18,565 nucleotides of DNA from Deltaproteobacteria bacterium (GTDB lineage Bacteria; Desulfobacterota; Syntrophorhabdia; Syntrophorhabdales; Syntrophorhabdaceae). The notes below the pieces were generated by a model that had not been told where the DNA came from, did no database searches, and saw nothing but the letters and a program-made list of their open reading frames with translations. The DNA is taken from the NCBI GenBank assembly GCA_003506795.1, contig DNYO01000355.1, forward strand, positions 1 to 18,565. The letters run 5' to 3'. Positions 1 to 6,001 of this stretch are shown piece after piece (the first letter of the stretch is position 1; each line of letters starts with the position of its first letter). The translations under genes were made by a program, and so were the position numbers.

Positions 1-118
1 ATTTTCTTAACCGGACAGCCGTGAGAATTCTTATAAATCTGTGATTACTGGCGGTTCCTTCCCTATGACCGCGTAGAATTATGATAAATATGAGAAAATT
101 GATAAGTATGCTTAAGCC

Positions 119-154
119 ATAATTATCATAATTATCATAATTATCAATATTATC
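119..154. repeat. Tandem 9-bp AT-rich repeats, iteron-like
   Basis: Three perfect head-to-tail copies of ATAATTATC (119-127, 128-136, 137-145) are followed by a variant AATATTATC (146-154). Related TGATAA words lie just to the left, near 80-105. The array sits about 20 bp beyond the stop codon of the RepA-like ATPase gene. Short tandem AT-rich repeats next to a replication ATPase are the usual look of iterons in a replication origin, but an operator or a simple low-complexity tract is also possible. The repeats are seen directly. The origin role is inferred. Confidence 0.5.
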
Positions 155-174
155 TTTCATTTTGAACCGGGGAT

Positions 175-1608
175 TCACTGGGCTTCTCTCATTCCGAGTT
201 CCCAAGTGCTGTTTTTAAACTGCCCGAACCCTTGCCGTCTCTTGATTACCCCTAGCCTGTCACAGACTTTATAGAGAGTGCTCCCCGGGACTCCTTCGCT
301 CTTGGCCTGTTTCATGATGTCCTTGACGTCTTGCGGCCCGGCTTGGAGGATCTCCCGGAGCCAGGATTCGGCAACAGAGCGCTGCTCCCGATCTTCCCGC
401 TTCGAGCTGAAAGCTTCGTTCGCGTCGATCCGGACGGGCTGCGATTCGTACTCGAGGCGGCCGTCAATGATCCGAAACCCGAGGGATGTCGGTTTGACGC
501 TCAGATTCGTTTTGACGGGGACAAGAAGCCGCCTTTCCTGGTCCGGATCCTCGGGATCAATGATCACGCCCCAGCATGCCCGGGCGGCCGCGACGAAAGA
601 GAGGCTCCCCATGACCCGATAGACGGCTTTTTCGCTGGCCGTGGACTTATTCAGATGGGAGACTCCGATGATCGAGACATTGGCCCTTTCTGCCAGGGCG
701 GAGAGGGGAGCAAGGAGCCCGCGTACTTCGGCGTTTTTGTGGGAGTCCAGATCTCCAAGATAGGCGGAGATCGGATCGATGAATATTGCGGATAGGTCAG
801 GGGTATCCTTGATCACTCGCTCGAGAATCGGCAGATCTTTTCCTAAGTTGAACGTTCGGGCTTCGCCTTTTTTCGTAATTCCTTCAAGGACGATCAGCTT
901 TGACAGATCGGCTCCGGCCGCGGCTGCTCTAACTACAACAGTATCGGCAAGTCCGTCCTCGGCCGTGAGCAGAAGAACCGAGCCGATGGCGGATCTTTCG
1001 CTAAGATCGGGCCACATTCTGCCGGTGGAAATCCGGGCCGCGAGATCAACGCAGAGGAAAGACTTCCCTAGGCCGGGATCCCCGACGATCAGAGATAGCT
1101 TCCCCCGCGGGATCCTGTTCGGCCAAGCCCAGAGGATCGGTTGAGGATCGATCTCGCTTAAACGACGTAGGACGGGATCCGATCCTTTGCTTTCGATCGT
1201 GCGGAGGGCATCGATCTTCCGGAAGATCCGCTCCCAGGCTTCATGATCCGGATTCCCTGTTTTCACCTCGAGGCGGAGCTCTTTATCTAGAGCGGCGGCA
1301 ATAAGCCGGAGCTCTTTAGCCCTCCGGACTTCGTTGACACATTGGGTAAATCGATCGAGGGAATAGCTTTGAAGGCCCGTCGTCAGATTGCCTACGTAAT
1401 CGCTTCTTGTCCCGTCCATCAGGCGGTCATTGAGAACGGCCAGGGGTATTTCCTCCGGCCGATCTGTCTCCCAGATGGTCGATATGAGCGAGAAGACTTT
1501 CTTATTAAGTGGCGTAGAGAATAGCGATTCGTCGATATCAACGGAATCAAGATAGTTCGGCTTGAAAATTAGCGTTCCGAGGACGGCGCGTTCGCTTTCG
1601 CTGCTCAT
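175..1608 (-). CDS. RepA-like RecA-fold ATPase/helicase of a mobile element
   Basis: A protein of about 477 aa that probably acts as the replicative helicase or loader of an integrated element. The first 100 or so residues resemble a DnaB N-terminal domain (SSESERAVLGTLIF...). A RecA-like core follows, with Walker A GDPGLGKS (about residues 176-183), a Walker B-like hydrophobic strand ending in FIDPIS (about 274-281) and a later GVSHLNKS motif typical of the RepA/AAA_25 group. The frame is open upstream to a TTG at 1653 that overlaps the RusA gene. I chose the ATG at 1608 because it lies 4 nt past the RusA stop and has a GAGG about 9 nt upstream. It is the last gene of the minus-strand block and is followed by the iteron-like repeats. 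The family call is fairly secure. The exact role in replication is inferred. Confidence 0.8.
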   Translation of the reverse strand: MSSESERAVLGTLIFKPNYLDSVDIDESLFSTPLNKKVFSLISTIWETDRPEEIPLAVLNDRLMDGTRSDYVGNLTTGLQSYSLDRFTQCVNEVRRAKELRLIAAALDKELRLEVKTGNPDHEAWERIFRKIDALRTIESKGSDPVLRRLSEIDPQPILWAWPNRIPRGKLSLIVGDPGLGKSFLCVDLAARISTGRMWPDLSERSAIGSVLLLTAEDGLADTVVVRAAAAGADLSKLIVLEGITKKGEARTFNLGKDLPILERVIKDTPDLSAIFIDPISAYLGDLDSHKNAEVRGLLAPLSALAERANVSIIGVSHLNKSTASEKAVYRVMGSLSFVAAARACWGVIIDPEDPDQERRLLVPVKTNLSVKPTSLGFRIIDGRLEYESQPVRIDANEAFSSKREDREQRSVAESWLREILQAGPQDVKDIMKQAKSEGVPGSTLYKVCDRLGVIKRRQGFGQFKNSTWELGMREAQ

Positions 1609-1612
1609 GAAT

Positions 1613-2044
1613 TCAGCCTCGGCCTTCCTCGAGGGATTGGATCTCGACTTCAACCCGCGGCCGCGGAGAGTAGCGCTTCATGAATGGGCCGGAGTCGGTG
1701 ATCTGGGAATCGTCCTTGTAGGCGATCCCGTTCAAAGCGTCCTCGATGATTTTTTCGATATTGGTTTTGTCGGGCTTCTTCGGGCAGGGGAGCCTTTCGG
1801 CTTCCATATCGGCCCGGAGCCGCTTCGGGGCAGAATTTGGGATAGGGCAGAATGCGCGGACAGTGAAGCGGACGGGGCCTTCGAGGGGAACGAAGGCGGG
1901 ATAAGCGGCCGCGAATGAGAGGCGGACTAGGCTTTCATAGGAAACAGTCTTCTCCGGCGTGTATGTTCGGACGAAGCCTCCGCAGCGGGAGAACTTCGGG
2001 CGCTGTTTTCCTACCGGGGCGCCGGGGATCGTGAAGGAGATCAA
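1613..2044 (-). CDS. RusA-family Holliday junction resolvase
   Basis: A 143-aa protein matching RusA endonucleases, which cut four-way DNA junctions and are common in prophages and integrative elements. The N-terminus FTIPGAPVGKQRPKF is typical of the family. The acidic metal-binding region is present as KKPDKTN (about residues 89-95), EDALNG (101-106) and YKDDSQI (109-115), so the expected aspartates are kept. Translation probably starts at TTG 2044: a strong AAGGA lies 8 nt upstream and no better start keeps the conserved N-terminus. The gene ends 4 nt before the preferred start of the RepA-like ATPase, so the two are likely co-transcribed and translationally coupled. Length is normal for the family. 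Confidence 0.88.
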   Translation of the reverse strand: MISFTIPGAPVGKQRPKFSRCGGFVRTYTPEKTVSYESLVRLSFAAAYPAFVPLEGPVRFTVRAFCPIPNSAPKRLRADMEAERLPCPKKPDKTNIEKIIEDALNGIAYKDDSQITDSGPFMKRYSPRPRVEVEIQSLEEGRG

Positions 2045-2080
2045 GCTGCTTGTCCTTAGTCCGCGAAGCAGAGGAAGAGG

Positions 2081-2356
2081 CTAACGGGCAAGGTAGGACG
2101 GGGCCGCCGTGTTCCCGTTGGCTTGCCGCTCGAGCTCGGCGTCCAAGGCTCGGACGTCGATCCGGATCACCCGGCCGACTCTGGCCGCCGGGAGCTTTCC
2201 TTGGGCTATAAGGTCATAACAGCTTTTCAGATGGAGCCCGAGATACTCTGCGACCTCGCGGACGGAGATCCAGCGGCGACCCTGGAAAGGCTCCGGGGAG
2301 GGGAGGCGTTGACGCTCGGTAGGGGCTGTGTTAGAAGTTCCTTGGAGTTGGGTCAC
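2081..2356 (-). CDS. Excisionase-like helix-turn-helix protein
   Basis: A 91-aa protein with a MerR/excisionase-type winged helix: RRWISVREVAEYLGLHLKSC, then a recognition region with YDLIAQGKLPAARVGRVIRI and a short C-terminal helix. Proteins of this shape act as recombination directionality factors or small regulators in mobile elements. The frame is also open to an ATG at 2380, but that codon lies inside a strong hairpin with no ribosome site. I prefer the GTG at 2356, which has AAGGAG 8 nt upstream. It lies 36 bp upstream of the RusA-like gene in the same direction. That it promotes excision is inferred from family and neighbours. It could equally be a transcriptional regulator of the block. 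Confidence 0.78.
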   Translation of the reverse strand: MTQLQGTSNTAPTERQRLPSPEPFQGRRWISVREVAEYLGLHLKSCYDLIAQGKLPAARVGRVIRIDVRALDAELERQANGNTAAPSYLAR

Positions 2357-2370
2357 CCGATCTGCTCCTT

Positions 2371-2405
2371 GGCCCCACATTAACCCGCTGTAACGGGGTG
2401 GGGCC
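2371..2405. terminator. GC-rich hairpin with a T-rich tail on the + side
   Basis: GGCCCCAC (2371-2378) is perfectly complementary to GTGGGGCC (2398-2405), with an inner CCCG/CGGG pair (2384-2387, 2394-2397) and loop CTGTAA. Read on the + strand it is followed by TCTTTTATTATTT, a classic intrinsic terminator layout. Read on the - strand, the direction of the flanking genes, it has an A-rich lead-in but no U-run. It may therefore stop + strand transcripts entering the block or act as a 5' structure for the excisionase-like mRNA. Confidence 0.5.
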
Positions 2406-2412
2406 TCTTTTA

Positions 2413-3168
2413 TTATTTGCGTTTTTCGATCTTGTTTAGTAAATCCTGCTTCAATTGAGAATGAACTTCTTTCGCTCGCTTAAACTCTCCTTTCATTGTT
2501 AGCTTGTTGGATGCACGGATTCTTTCAATGATGGGTAGTATGCCGGGATCGACCTTCTTCCCGGCTTTTTGTAAGCGTTTTATGAGCTTCTCAGTGCTCT
2601 CAAATGAAGCATCGAGTTTACGGAGCTCCATATCCAACCATACCCGTACAGTGTCAACAAGGATTACGCTTGATGCCATTGCGGGAGAAGCGCCTTCACC
2701 CTCGCCCTCTTTAGGGTAGAAATAAGCGTACGCGTCTGCCGCAGTTGGGAACCACTTCACGCTGAGTGAGTTTCCGTCTTTAAAAATCGCCAGAGTCCGG
2801 GGGATGAGCTTGCCCTCTGCTAGTATGTTCTTCTTTTTGGGTATGGGCTTGGAGTCGGTGGGATCCGCCACAGTTCCTATCGCAAGGGGTGGGGCTTTAA
2901 AAATTACCTTCTTGATCGTTCCGGCATCCACCCCGAGTTGATCAAGTTCAAAGAGAATAGCGATTCTTTTCAGATTGGCATCGTCGTACTTGTGGCCCTT
3001 GCCGCGGCCGAATCCGGGAACGGCAGGCTCGATCAATCCCAGCCTAATAAAATATTGGAGTCTGTCGTTTGAAATTCTCGTGACTTTCAGAACGAAGGTG
3101 TTGTCATAGTAGATGGGTTTGTCTTCCATGCCCTTATGGTTGATATCTACCCTATCATTACTAATCAT
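2413..3168 (-). CDS. MerR-like DNA-binding protein, function unknown
   Basis: A 251-aa protein. Roughly residues 24-90 resemble a MerR-type winged helix: VTRISNDRLQYFIRLGLIEP, a GFGRGKGHKYDDANLKRI segment like the MerR wing, then a helix with LDQLGVDAGTIKKVI. The middle part (about 95-160) is not recognised. The C-terminal third is lysine-rich and probably helical, possibly a coiled coil. No Shine-Dalgarno is visible before the ATG at 3168. A promoter 7 nt further out suggests a nearly leaderless message, and the ATG at 3129 is an alternative start. It is likely a regulator carried by the mobile element. The ligand and target are unknown. Confidence 0.65.
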   Translation of the reverse strand: MISNDRVDINHKGMEDKPIYYDNTFVLKVTRISNDRLQYFIRLGLIEPAVPGFGRGKGHKYDDANLKRIAILFELDQLGVDAGTIKKVIFKAPPLAIGTVADPTDSKPIPKKKNILAEGKLIPRTLAIFKDGNSLSVKWFPTAADAYAYFYPKEGEGEGASPAMASSVILVDTVRVWLDMELRKLDASFESTEKLIKRLQKAGKKVDPGILPIIERIRASNKLTMKGEFKRAKEVHSQLKQDLLNKIEKRK

Positions 3169-3174
3169 GATTTA

Positions 3175-3203
3175 AAGTTACACTAACAATATTGGCTTGT
3201 CAA
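3175..3203 (-). promoter_or_regulatory. Promoter for the MerR-like gene
   Basis: On the minus strand TTGACA (3198-3203) is followed after exactly 17 nt by TAACTT (3175-3180). The -35 is perfect and the -10 weak. The expected transcription start falls at or next to the ATG at 3168. The -35 overlaps the stop codon of the upstream HNH-type gene. Confidence 0.5.
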
Positions 3204-3934
3204 GTCGTTTTTTCTTTGGCTCCACCCTCGTTTGTCGAAGGACGGGGAGGAAGGGTCATGCCGAAGAAAACAATTCGGTCATAGAATTTCAGCGCCCACA
3301 TTGAGGCATCGGGAATATCGGAAGCGAAATTGAAACGATATGAAAACAATCCTTTCTCGATCTCGATAAGCTCTCTGTTCGCAAGGACTCGATAAACTGA
3401 ATTCGCTACTGTGAGCCCCTCTGCTTTCGATTTCGGTTGATAGGCCCCAGTCTCCAATGCTGTAAGCTCACAATTATCGGGTAGTCGATAGCCTTTGTGA
3501 TGGTAAAAAAGGCCGCGAATAATTCTCTCCGCAACTCGATTCAATCTCCGCAAATCCACTTCATAGGAAACGGCTTTCCCTAGGAAGATGCCTCCCTTTG
3601 TGAATACATCGATTTCCTTTGCTGTTCTCAAGAATGCGTTCCTGAATCCTGCTTTAAATGGCTTTTCGAATGCCCGGACCGCGGCCATCCTTACTTCCCG
3701 CTGTGGATCATTGTCTTGGATTCCATCCCGATTAATGAGCATGTTTCGGAAATACTCATCATCAAGGGAGACTTGAGCATTCTGGCCGTGACATTCGTTG
3801 CAGCTTGGGATCCTAAGAAGATTATTCCTGCCCTGCTTCGGGAATAAGCACTTCGGCGGGATATGATCTTCGGTTAAGAGCCGTTTCTTCCCACAATAAA
3901 CACACTCTCCCACTATGCGCTTTCTTTTGCTCAT
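3200..3934 (-). CDS. HNH-endonuclease-like zinc protein
   Basis: A 244-aa protein whose N-terminus has a zinc-ribbon/HNH pattern: CVYC (residues 11-14), then DHIPPK (23-28) with the conserved Asp-His, then IPSCNECH (42-49) with the second cysteine pair. This arrangement is seen in HNH nucleases of phages, mobile elements and defence islands. The remaining ~190 residues are not recognised. The start ATG at 3934 gives the conserved N-terminus with only a weak AGGGG upstream. It is the first gene of the minus-strand block and the one nearest selC, about 170 bp away. Nuclease activity is inferred from the motif. The biological role is unknown. Confidence 0.68.
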   Translation of the reverse strand: MSKRKRIVGECVYCGKKRLLTEDHIPPKCLFPKQGRNNLLRIPSCNECHGQNAQVSLDDEYFRNMLINRDGIQDNDPQREVRMAAVRAFEKPFKAGFRNAFLRTAKEIDVFTKGGIFLGKAVSYEVDLRRLNRVAERIIRGLFYHHKGYRLPDNCELTALETGAYQPKSKAEGLTVANSVYRVLANRELIEIEKGLFSYRFNFASDIPDASMWALKFYDRIVFFGMTLPPRPSTNEGGAKEKTT

Positions 3935-4102
3935 GCCCCTGAATATATCTCGAGGGCGGGAAGGCAGGGAAGGGGTGTCGTCTTTTGTGACGTGTTTACC
4001 CCGGAAAAGGGTCGATTTGGACGGAAAGCGCCGGAATTGGGTCTTCTTGACGGCTCCCGGCCGGAGGGCTGAAAAACTTTGATTTATATGGGGAATATGG
4101 GG

Positions 4103-4199
4103 TGGCGGGAGGATGTAGGAATCGAACCTACCTAGCCCCTTCGTCAGAAGCCATGCCGGATTTGAAGTCCGGAGGGGCCACCAGGCCCCATGCCCTCCC
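4103..4199 (-). tRNA. selC: Selenocysteine tRNA, anticodon UCA
   Basis: A 97-nt tRNA with encoded CCA that delivers selenocysteine at UGA codons together with SelB. It has the special tRNA-Sec shape: an 8-position acceptor 5' strand GGGAGGGC, a 6-bp D stem GGGGCC/GGCCCC with the 4-nt loop TGGT, a 5-bp anticodon stem CCGGA/TCCGG around the loop CTTCAAA (anticodon TCA), a long variable arm of about 24 nt, a T arm GTAGG/CCTAC around TTCGATT, then ATCCTCCC, G and CCA. In the acceptor stem, position 7 is a G-U wobble and position 8 a C-A mismatch. The first 39 nt recur three more times to the right, which suggests that this gene is a composite of an old 3' half and an element-supplied 5' half. Confidence 0.93.
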
Positions 4200-4211
4200 G
4201 GCGGATAGGGG

Positions 4212-4240
4212 ATGGTATTTTGTCAGAGCGCGGGTGTCAA
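4212..4240 (-). promoter_or_regulatory. Promoter of intact selC, supplied by element A
   Basis: TTGACA (4235-4240), a 17-nt spacer and TACCAT (4212-4217) lie just upstream of tRNA position 1 (4199). The flank 4202-4219 matches the flank of the rightmost tRNA copy (9085-9102) except for one base, and the -10 and spacing are the same there. A perfect 12-bp palindrome TCAAGCGCTTGA (4237-4248) overlaps the -35 and could be an operator. Confidence 0.7.
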
Positions 4241-4344
4241 GCGCTTGAGCGAATTCACATTCTTGACAGCCCCGTTCCTCGTTCTATGCTTTCAATAGAT
4301 TGACCTTTGCCCCCTTAAATGCACTGTAAAATGGGAATTTTAGC

Positions 4345-4566
4345 TCAGGGAGCCTCACCCTTTTCGAGGAAAAAGACCTCTTCGAACGGAACCTCGAATA
4401 TCCTGGCGATTTTTAGCGCCAGGAGTGCCGACGGCACGAACCGTCCGTTCTCGATGAAATTGATCGTCGGCCTAGTTACCCCAACAAGATCGGCAAGCTC
4501 CTCCTGGGTGAGGTTCTTCCGCGCTCGGTGCACCTTGAGATCATTGCCCAGCGAAGCACTTCTCAT
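4345..4566 (-). CDS. XRE-family transcriptional regulator
   Basis: A 73-aa protein with a full helix-turn-helix: GNDLKVHRARKNLTQEELAD, then LVGVTRPTINFIENGRFVPS and a third region LALKIARIFEVPFEEVFFLE. This is the compact YozG/XRE type that often autoregulates. The frame is open to 4620, but the ATG at 4566 fits best: it follows the stop of the membrane-protein gene by one base (TGA-A-ATG), which indicates translational coupling. Two palindromes nearby are candidate operators, one in the operon promoter (5112-5130) and one over the selC -35 (4237-4248). An AT-only 6-bp stem (4327-4342) follows the gene and is a poor terminator. Confidence 0.85.
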   Translation of the reverse strand: MRSASLGNDLKVHRARKNLTQEELADLVGVTRPTINFIENGRFVPSALLALKIARIFEVPFEEVFFLEKGEAP

Positions 4567-4567
4567 T

Positions 4568-5059
4568 TCATTCTTCTCGGCTGTAATGGAGAAACGCGCC
4601 GACGCATGATAGGACGGCAACTAGCAAGGTCAATTGGGTTTGCGTTTCCTGCGGAAGAATAAGACCGTGTTTGTGAAAAGCGATCTGAGGGAATGCTTCG
4701 TTCAAGAACAGGATGATGTACACAACGACTACGGTGAGAAACGCGAACCGGTAGGCCTTAAACCAACTCAATCTCACTCTCTCGTCATCTAGCGCTGCCC
4801 GGACTTCGGGGTCTTTTCGCAGGCTCCGCTTATACCTCCAGAACCTCAGAAAGAAAAAGAGAGTAACCAGTATAGAGGCATAGACTCCAAACTGGATAAA
4901 ACGGCTGATTATTGCGAAAATCGGAGAAGCCTGTGGAATGAGGCGGTTAAAAGCGATTCCGGTCCAGATCACTTGGAGAGCCGTCCAAAGCCCAAACCCC
5001 CAGAGAAATCCTCTCAGTAGGTTTTTTCGGAACCTGTTCATTCTATCGATTTTGTTCAT
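4568..5059 (-). CDS. Four-helix integral membrane protein, partner of XRE regulator
   Basis: A 163-aa protein with four clear hydrophobic segments, at about residues 14-33, 46-68, 104-122 and 142-157. A charged cytoplasmic-looking loop with RYKRSLRKDPEVRAALDDER lies between helices 2 and 3. The start ATG at 5059 has an excellent AGGAGGT about 4 nt upstream. Small multi-pass proteins encoded just upstream of a compact XRE regulator are a recurring pair in bacteria and archaea (DUF2178-like pairs are one example). I suspect that type but cannot confirm the family. A role as membrane sensor or anti-regulator for the XRE protein is inferred from the coupled gene order. Confidence 0.72.
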   Translation of the reverse strand: MNKIDRMNRFRKNLLRGFLWGFGLWTALQVIWTGIAFNRLIPQASPIFAIISRFIQFGVYASILVTLFFFLRFWRYKRSLRKDPEVRAALDDERVRLSWFKAYRFAFLTVVVVYIILFLNEAFPQIAFHKHGLILPQETQTQLTLLVAVLSCVGAFLHYSREE

Positions 5060-5111
5060 GCGGACCTCCTTTTTGGCCGAGGCGCCATTTTATATGTACG
5101 CCATACTGAAC

Positions 5112-5142
5112 ATAATGTATTGCATATTATACTATTTGTCAA
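5112..5142 (-). promoter_or_regulatory. Promoter and possible operator of the membrane protein/XRE operon
   Basis: TTGACA (5137-5142), a 17-nt spacer and TACATT (5114-5119) lie about 55 bp upstream of the membrane-protein start. A TATAAT also occurs in the spacer. The imperfect palindrome at 5112-5130 (arms ATAAT and ATTAT) overlaps the -10 and part of the spacer, a typical place for a repressor site. Confidence 0.55.
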
Positions 5143-5337
5143 TAAATACGTAAAATGACTGTAACATTAATCAGATCAATAGGATGGCATTGTAGGGATG
5201 GGCAAGTCCGGTAACGGCCCTTCTTAGAGGGGGAACATAAATGGGGGGCAGGTCAGGAACGTAAAAGCAAGAAAATATGATGGATATTAAGAAATATCAG
5301 GGAGAAACAAGAGATAGCCGGTATCGCACAAATAAGC

Positions 5338-5376
5338 TATGAAGTCCGGAGGGGCCACCAGGCCCCATGCCCTCCC
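5338..5376 (-). repeat. selC 5'-half copy 2
   Basis: A direct copy of tRNA-Sec from position 1 (5376) through the anticodon loop (5338-5344). It is identical to the intact gene except in the loop, which reads TATGAAG on the + strand instead of TTTGAAG. Similarity stops at the loop, and no 3' half follows. Confidence 0.9.
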
Positions 5377-5406
5377 GTTGCATGAACGGGCGGTTAAAGC
5401 GAATGA

Positions 5407-5435
5407 ATTCTATCCGGTAGGACGCTCCGAGTCAA
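5407..5435 (-). promoter_or_regulatory. Promoter aimed at selC copy 2
   Basis: TTGACT (5430-5435), a 17-nt spacer and TAGAAT (5407-5412) read on the minus strand toward the tRNA half at 5376. The expected start is about 25 nt before tRNA position 1. This is near consensus and has no protein-coding gene to serve, which fits a promoter that drove selC while segment B was the newest insertion. Confidence 0.6.
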
Positions 5436-5536
5436 AAGAGGGAAATGAGGTCATCCGATTGAGGCCGAAAAGGGATTTTATAGAATTGGATTTGGCCAGG
5501 GTGTCAGCGTAGCCCGCGGGTTCAAGAAGATATCAG

Positions 5537-5758
5537 CTATTTTTGGCTTGAATTCAGTGTTGTGACCCGAAGCTCCCATTTTTCCGTTTGGCTGTTCTGA
5601 ACCAGCTCATAGAGCTTATCCGAGCTCACCGTAAAAAGATCGTACCGCAGGACGCCTCTGTTCGCCCGTCTCGAGGCGAGGGGAAGGTAGAGTCGTTTGA
5701 GAATGCCTCCTTTCAGATCCAGAATGATCATTTCCCTTTTGGTGGGGTTGTCGCACAT
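5537..5758 (-). pseudogene. C-terminal scrap of a 6-bladed beta-propeller protein
   Basis: A 73-aa open frame that reads like the last blade of a 6-bladed beta-propeller protein: DNPTKREMIILDLKG, LYLPLA, YDLFTVSSDKLYELV and TEKWELRV. Such propellers are normally over 300 aa. Here the frame is open only a little further upstream (to about 5842) and nothing before it resembles the missing blades. It is most likely a truncated remnant at the inner edge of segment B. I recognise the pattern from memory of the family, and a profile search would be needed to fix the identity. Confidence 0.5.
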
Positions 5759-5932
5759 CCGGCAGGATGACGGGGATTTGGGCCGATAGACCGATGGTAT
5801 TGTCGCATTCTTTTCTCTTCTGAGAATATCATCCTATAATTGGTACACTGAGGCTTCTCTTTTTGTTTAATCAAGGAGTTGCGGACGGTATGGAATATGT
5901 CTCGGATCGGCCGGATGACGGTATCGAGGGCA

Positions 5933-6001
5933 TCAAGGTTGCCCCCGCTCGGCTCCCATGCCGCCACGGCCGATCTTCTCCAGGACGCGATTGCGTCCGA
6001 G
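5933..6001 (-). pseudogene. Scrap of a Ser/Thr protein kinase glycine loop
   Basis: Directly after the stop of the S41-like gene, and in its frame, the minus strand reads RNRVLEKIGRGGMGAE before a TGA at 5933-5935. RVLEKIGRGGMG is the usual opening of bacterial Pkn-type kinases, whose glycine loop is normally followed by VYLA. Here the similarity stops at once. It looks like the 5' end of a lost kinase gene fused behind the S41-like gene by deletion. The match is short, so chance is possible. Confidence 0.4.

Larger units (their letters stand above)
1..4102. mobile_element. Partial integrated element abutting the selC 3' end
   Basis: Five same-strand genes (HNH-type, MerR-like, excisionase-like, RusA-like, RepA-like ATPase) plus iteron-like repeats form a set typical of phage satellites or integrative elements. 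The block stops next to the 3' CCA end of selC, the most common integration point in tRNA genes. No integrase and no second copy of the tRNA 3' end are in the window, so the far end, and the integrase if there is one, must lie beyond position 1. The gene set is observed. Integration at the 3' end is inferred. Confidence 0.55.
4161..5337. mobile_element. Segment A of the selC array (newest insertion)
   Basis: The segment runs from the anticodon loop of intact selC (4161-4167) to the loop of tRNA copy 2 (5338-5344). It holds the selC 5' half and its promoter, then a two-gene minus-strand operon (membrane protein and XRE regulator) and about 180 bp of non-coding DNA. There is no integrase. Its right end does not clearly resemble the shared ends of segments B and C, so it may come from a different element family using the same target. 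It is newest if each insertion occurs at the intact tRNA. Confidence 0.6.
5143..5536. other. Non-coding junction between segments A and B
   Basis: I see no gene here. The stretch holds the right end of segment A (to 5337), tRNA copy 2 (5338-5376) and a strong minus-strand promoter (5407-5435). GGTAACGGC occurs at about 5209 and again in the shared end of segment B (about 8029), but the surrounding sequence does not align well. Confidence 0.6.

Noticed and set aside
4263..4290. + strand promoter TTGACA/TATGCT in segment A
   Set aside because: The spacing (16 nt) is acceptable, but no + strand gene follows; it would only run antisense to the XRE gene. It is kept as a weak possibility, not a feature.
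5728..5967. 79-aa open frame as a gene
   Set aside because: It has no family likeness or ribosome site, and it overlaps the kinase-like and propeller scraps in another frame.
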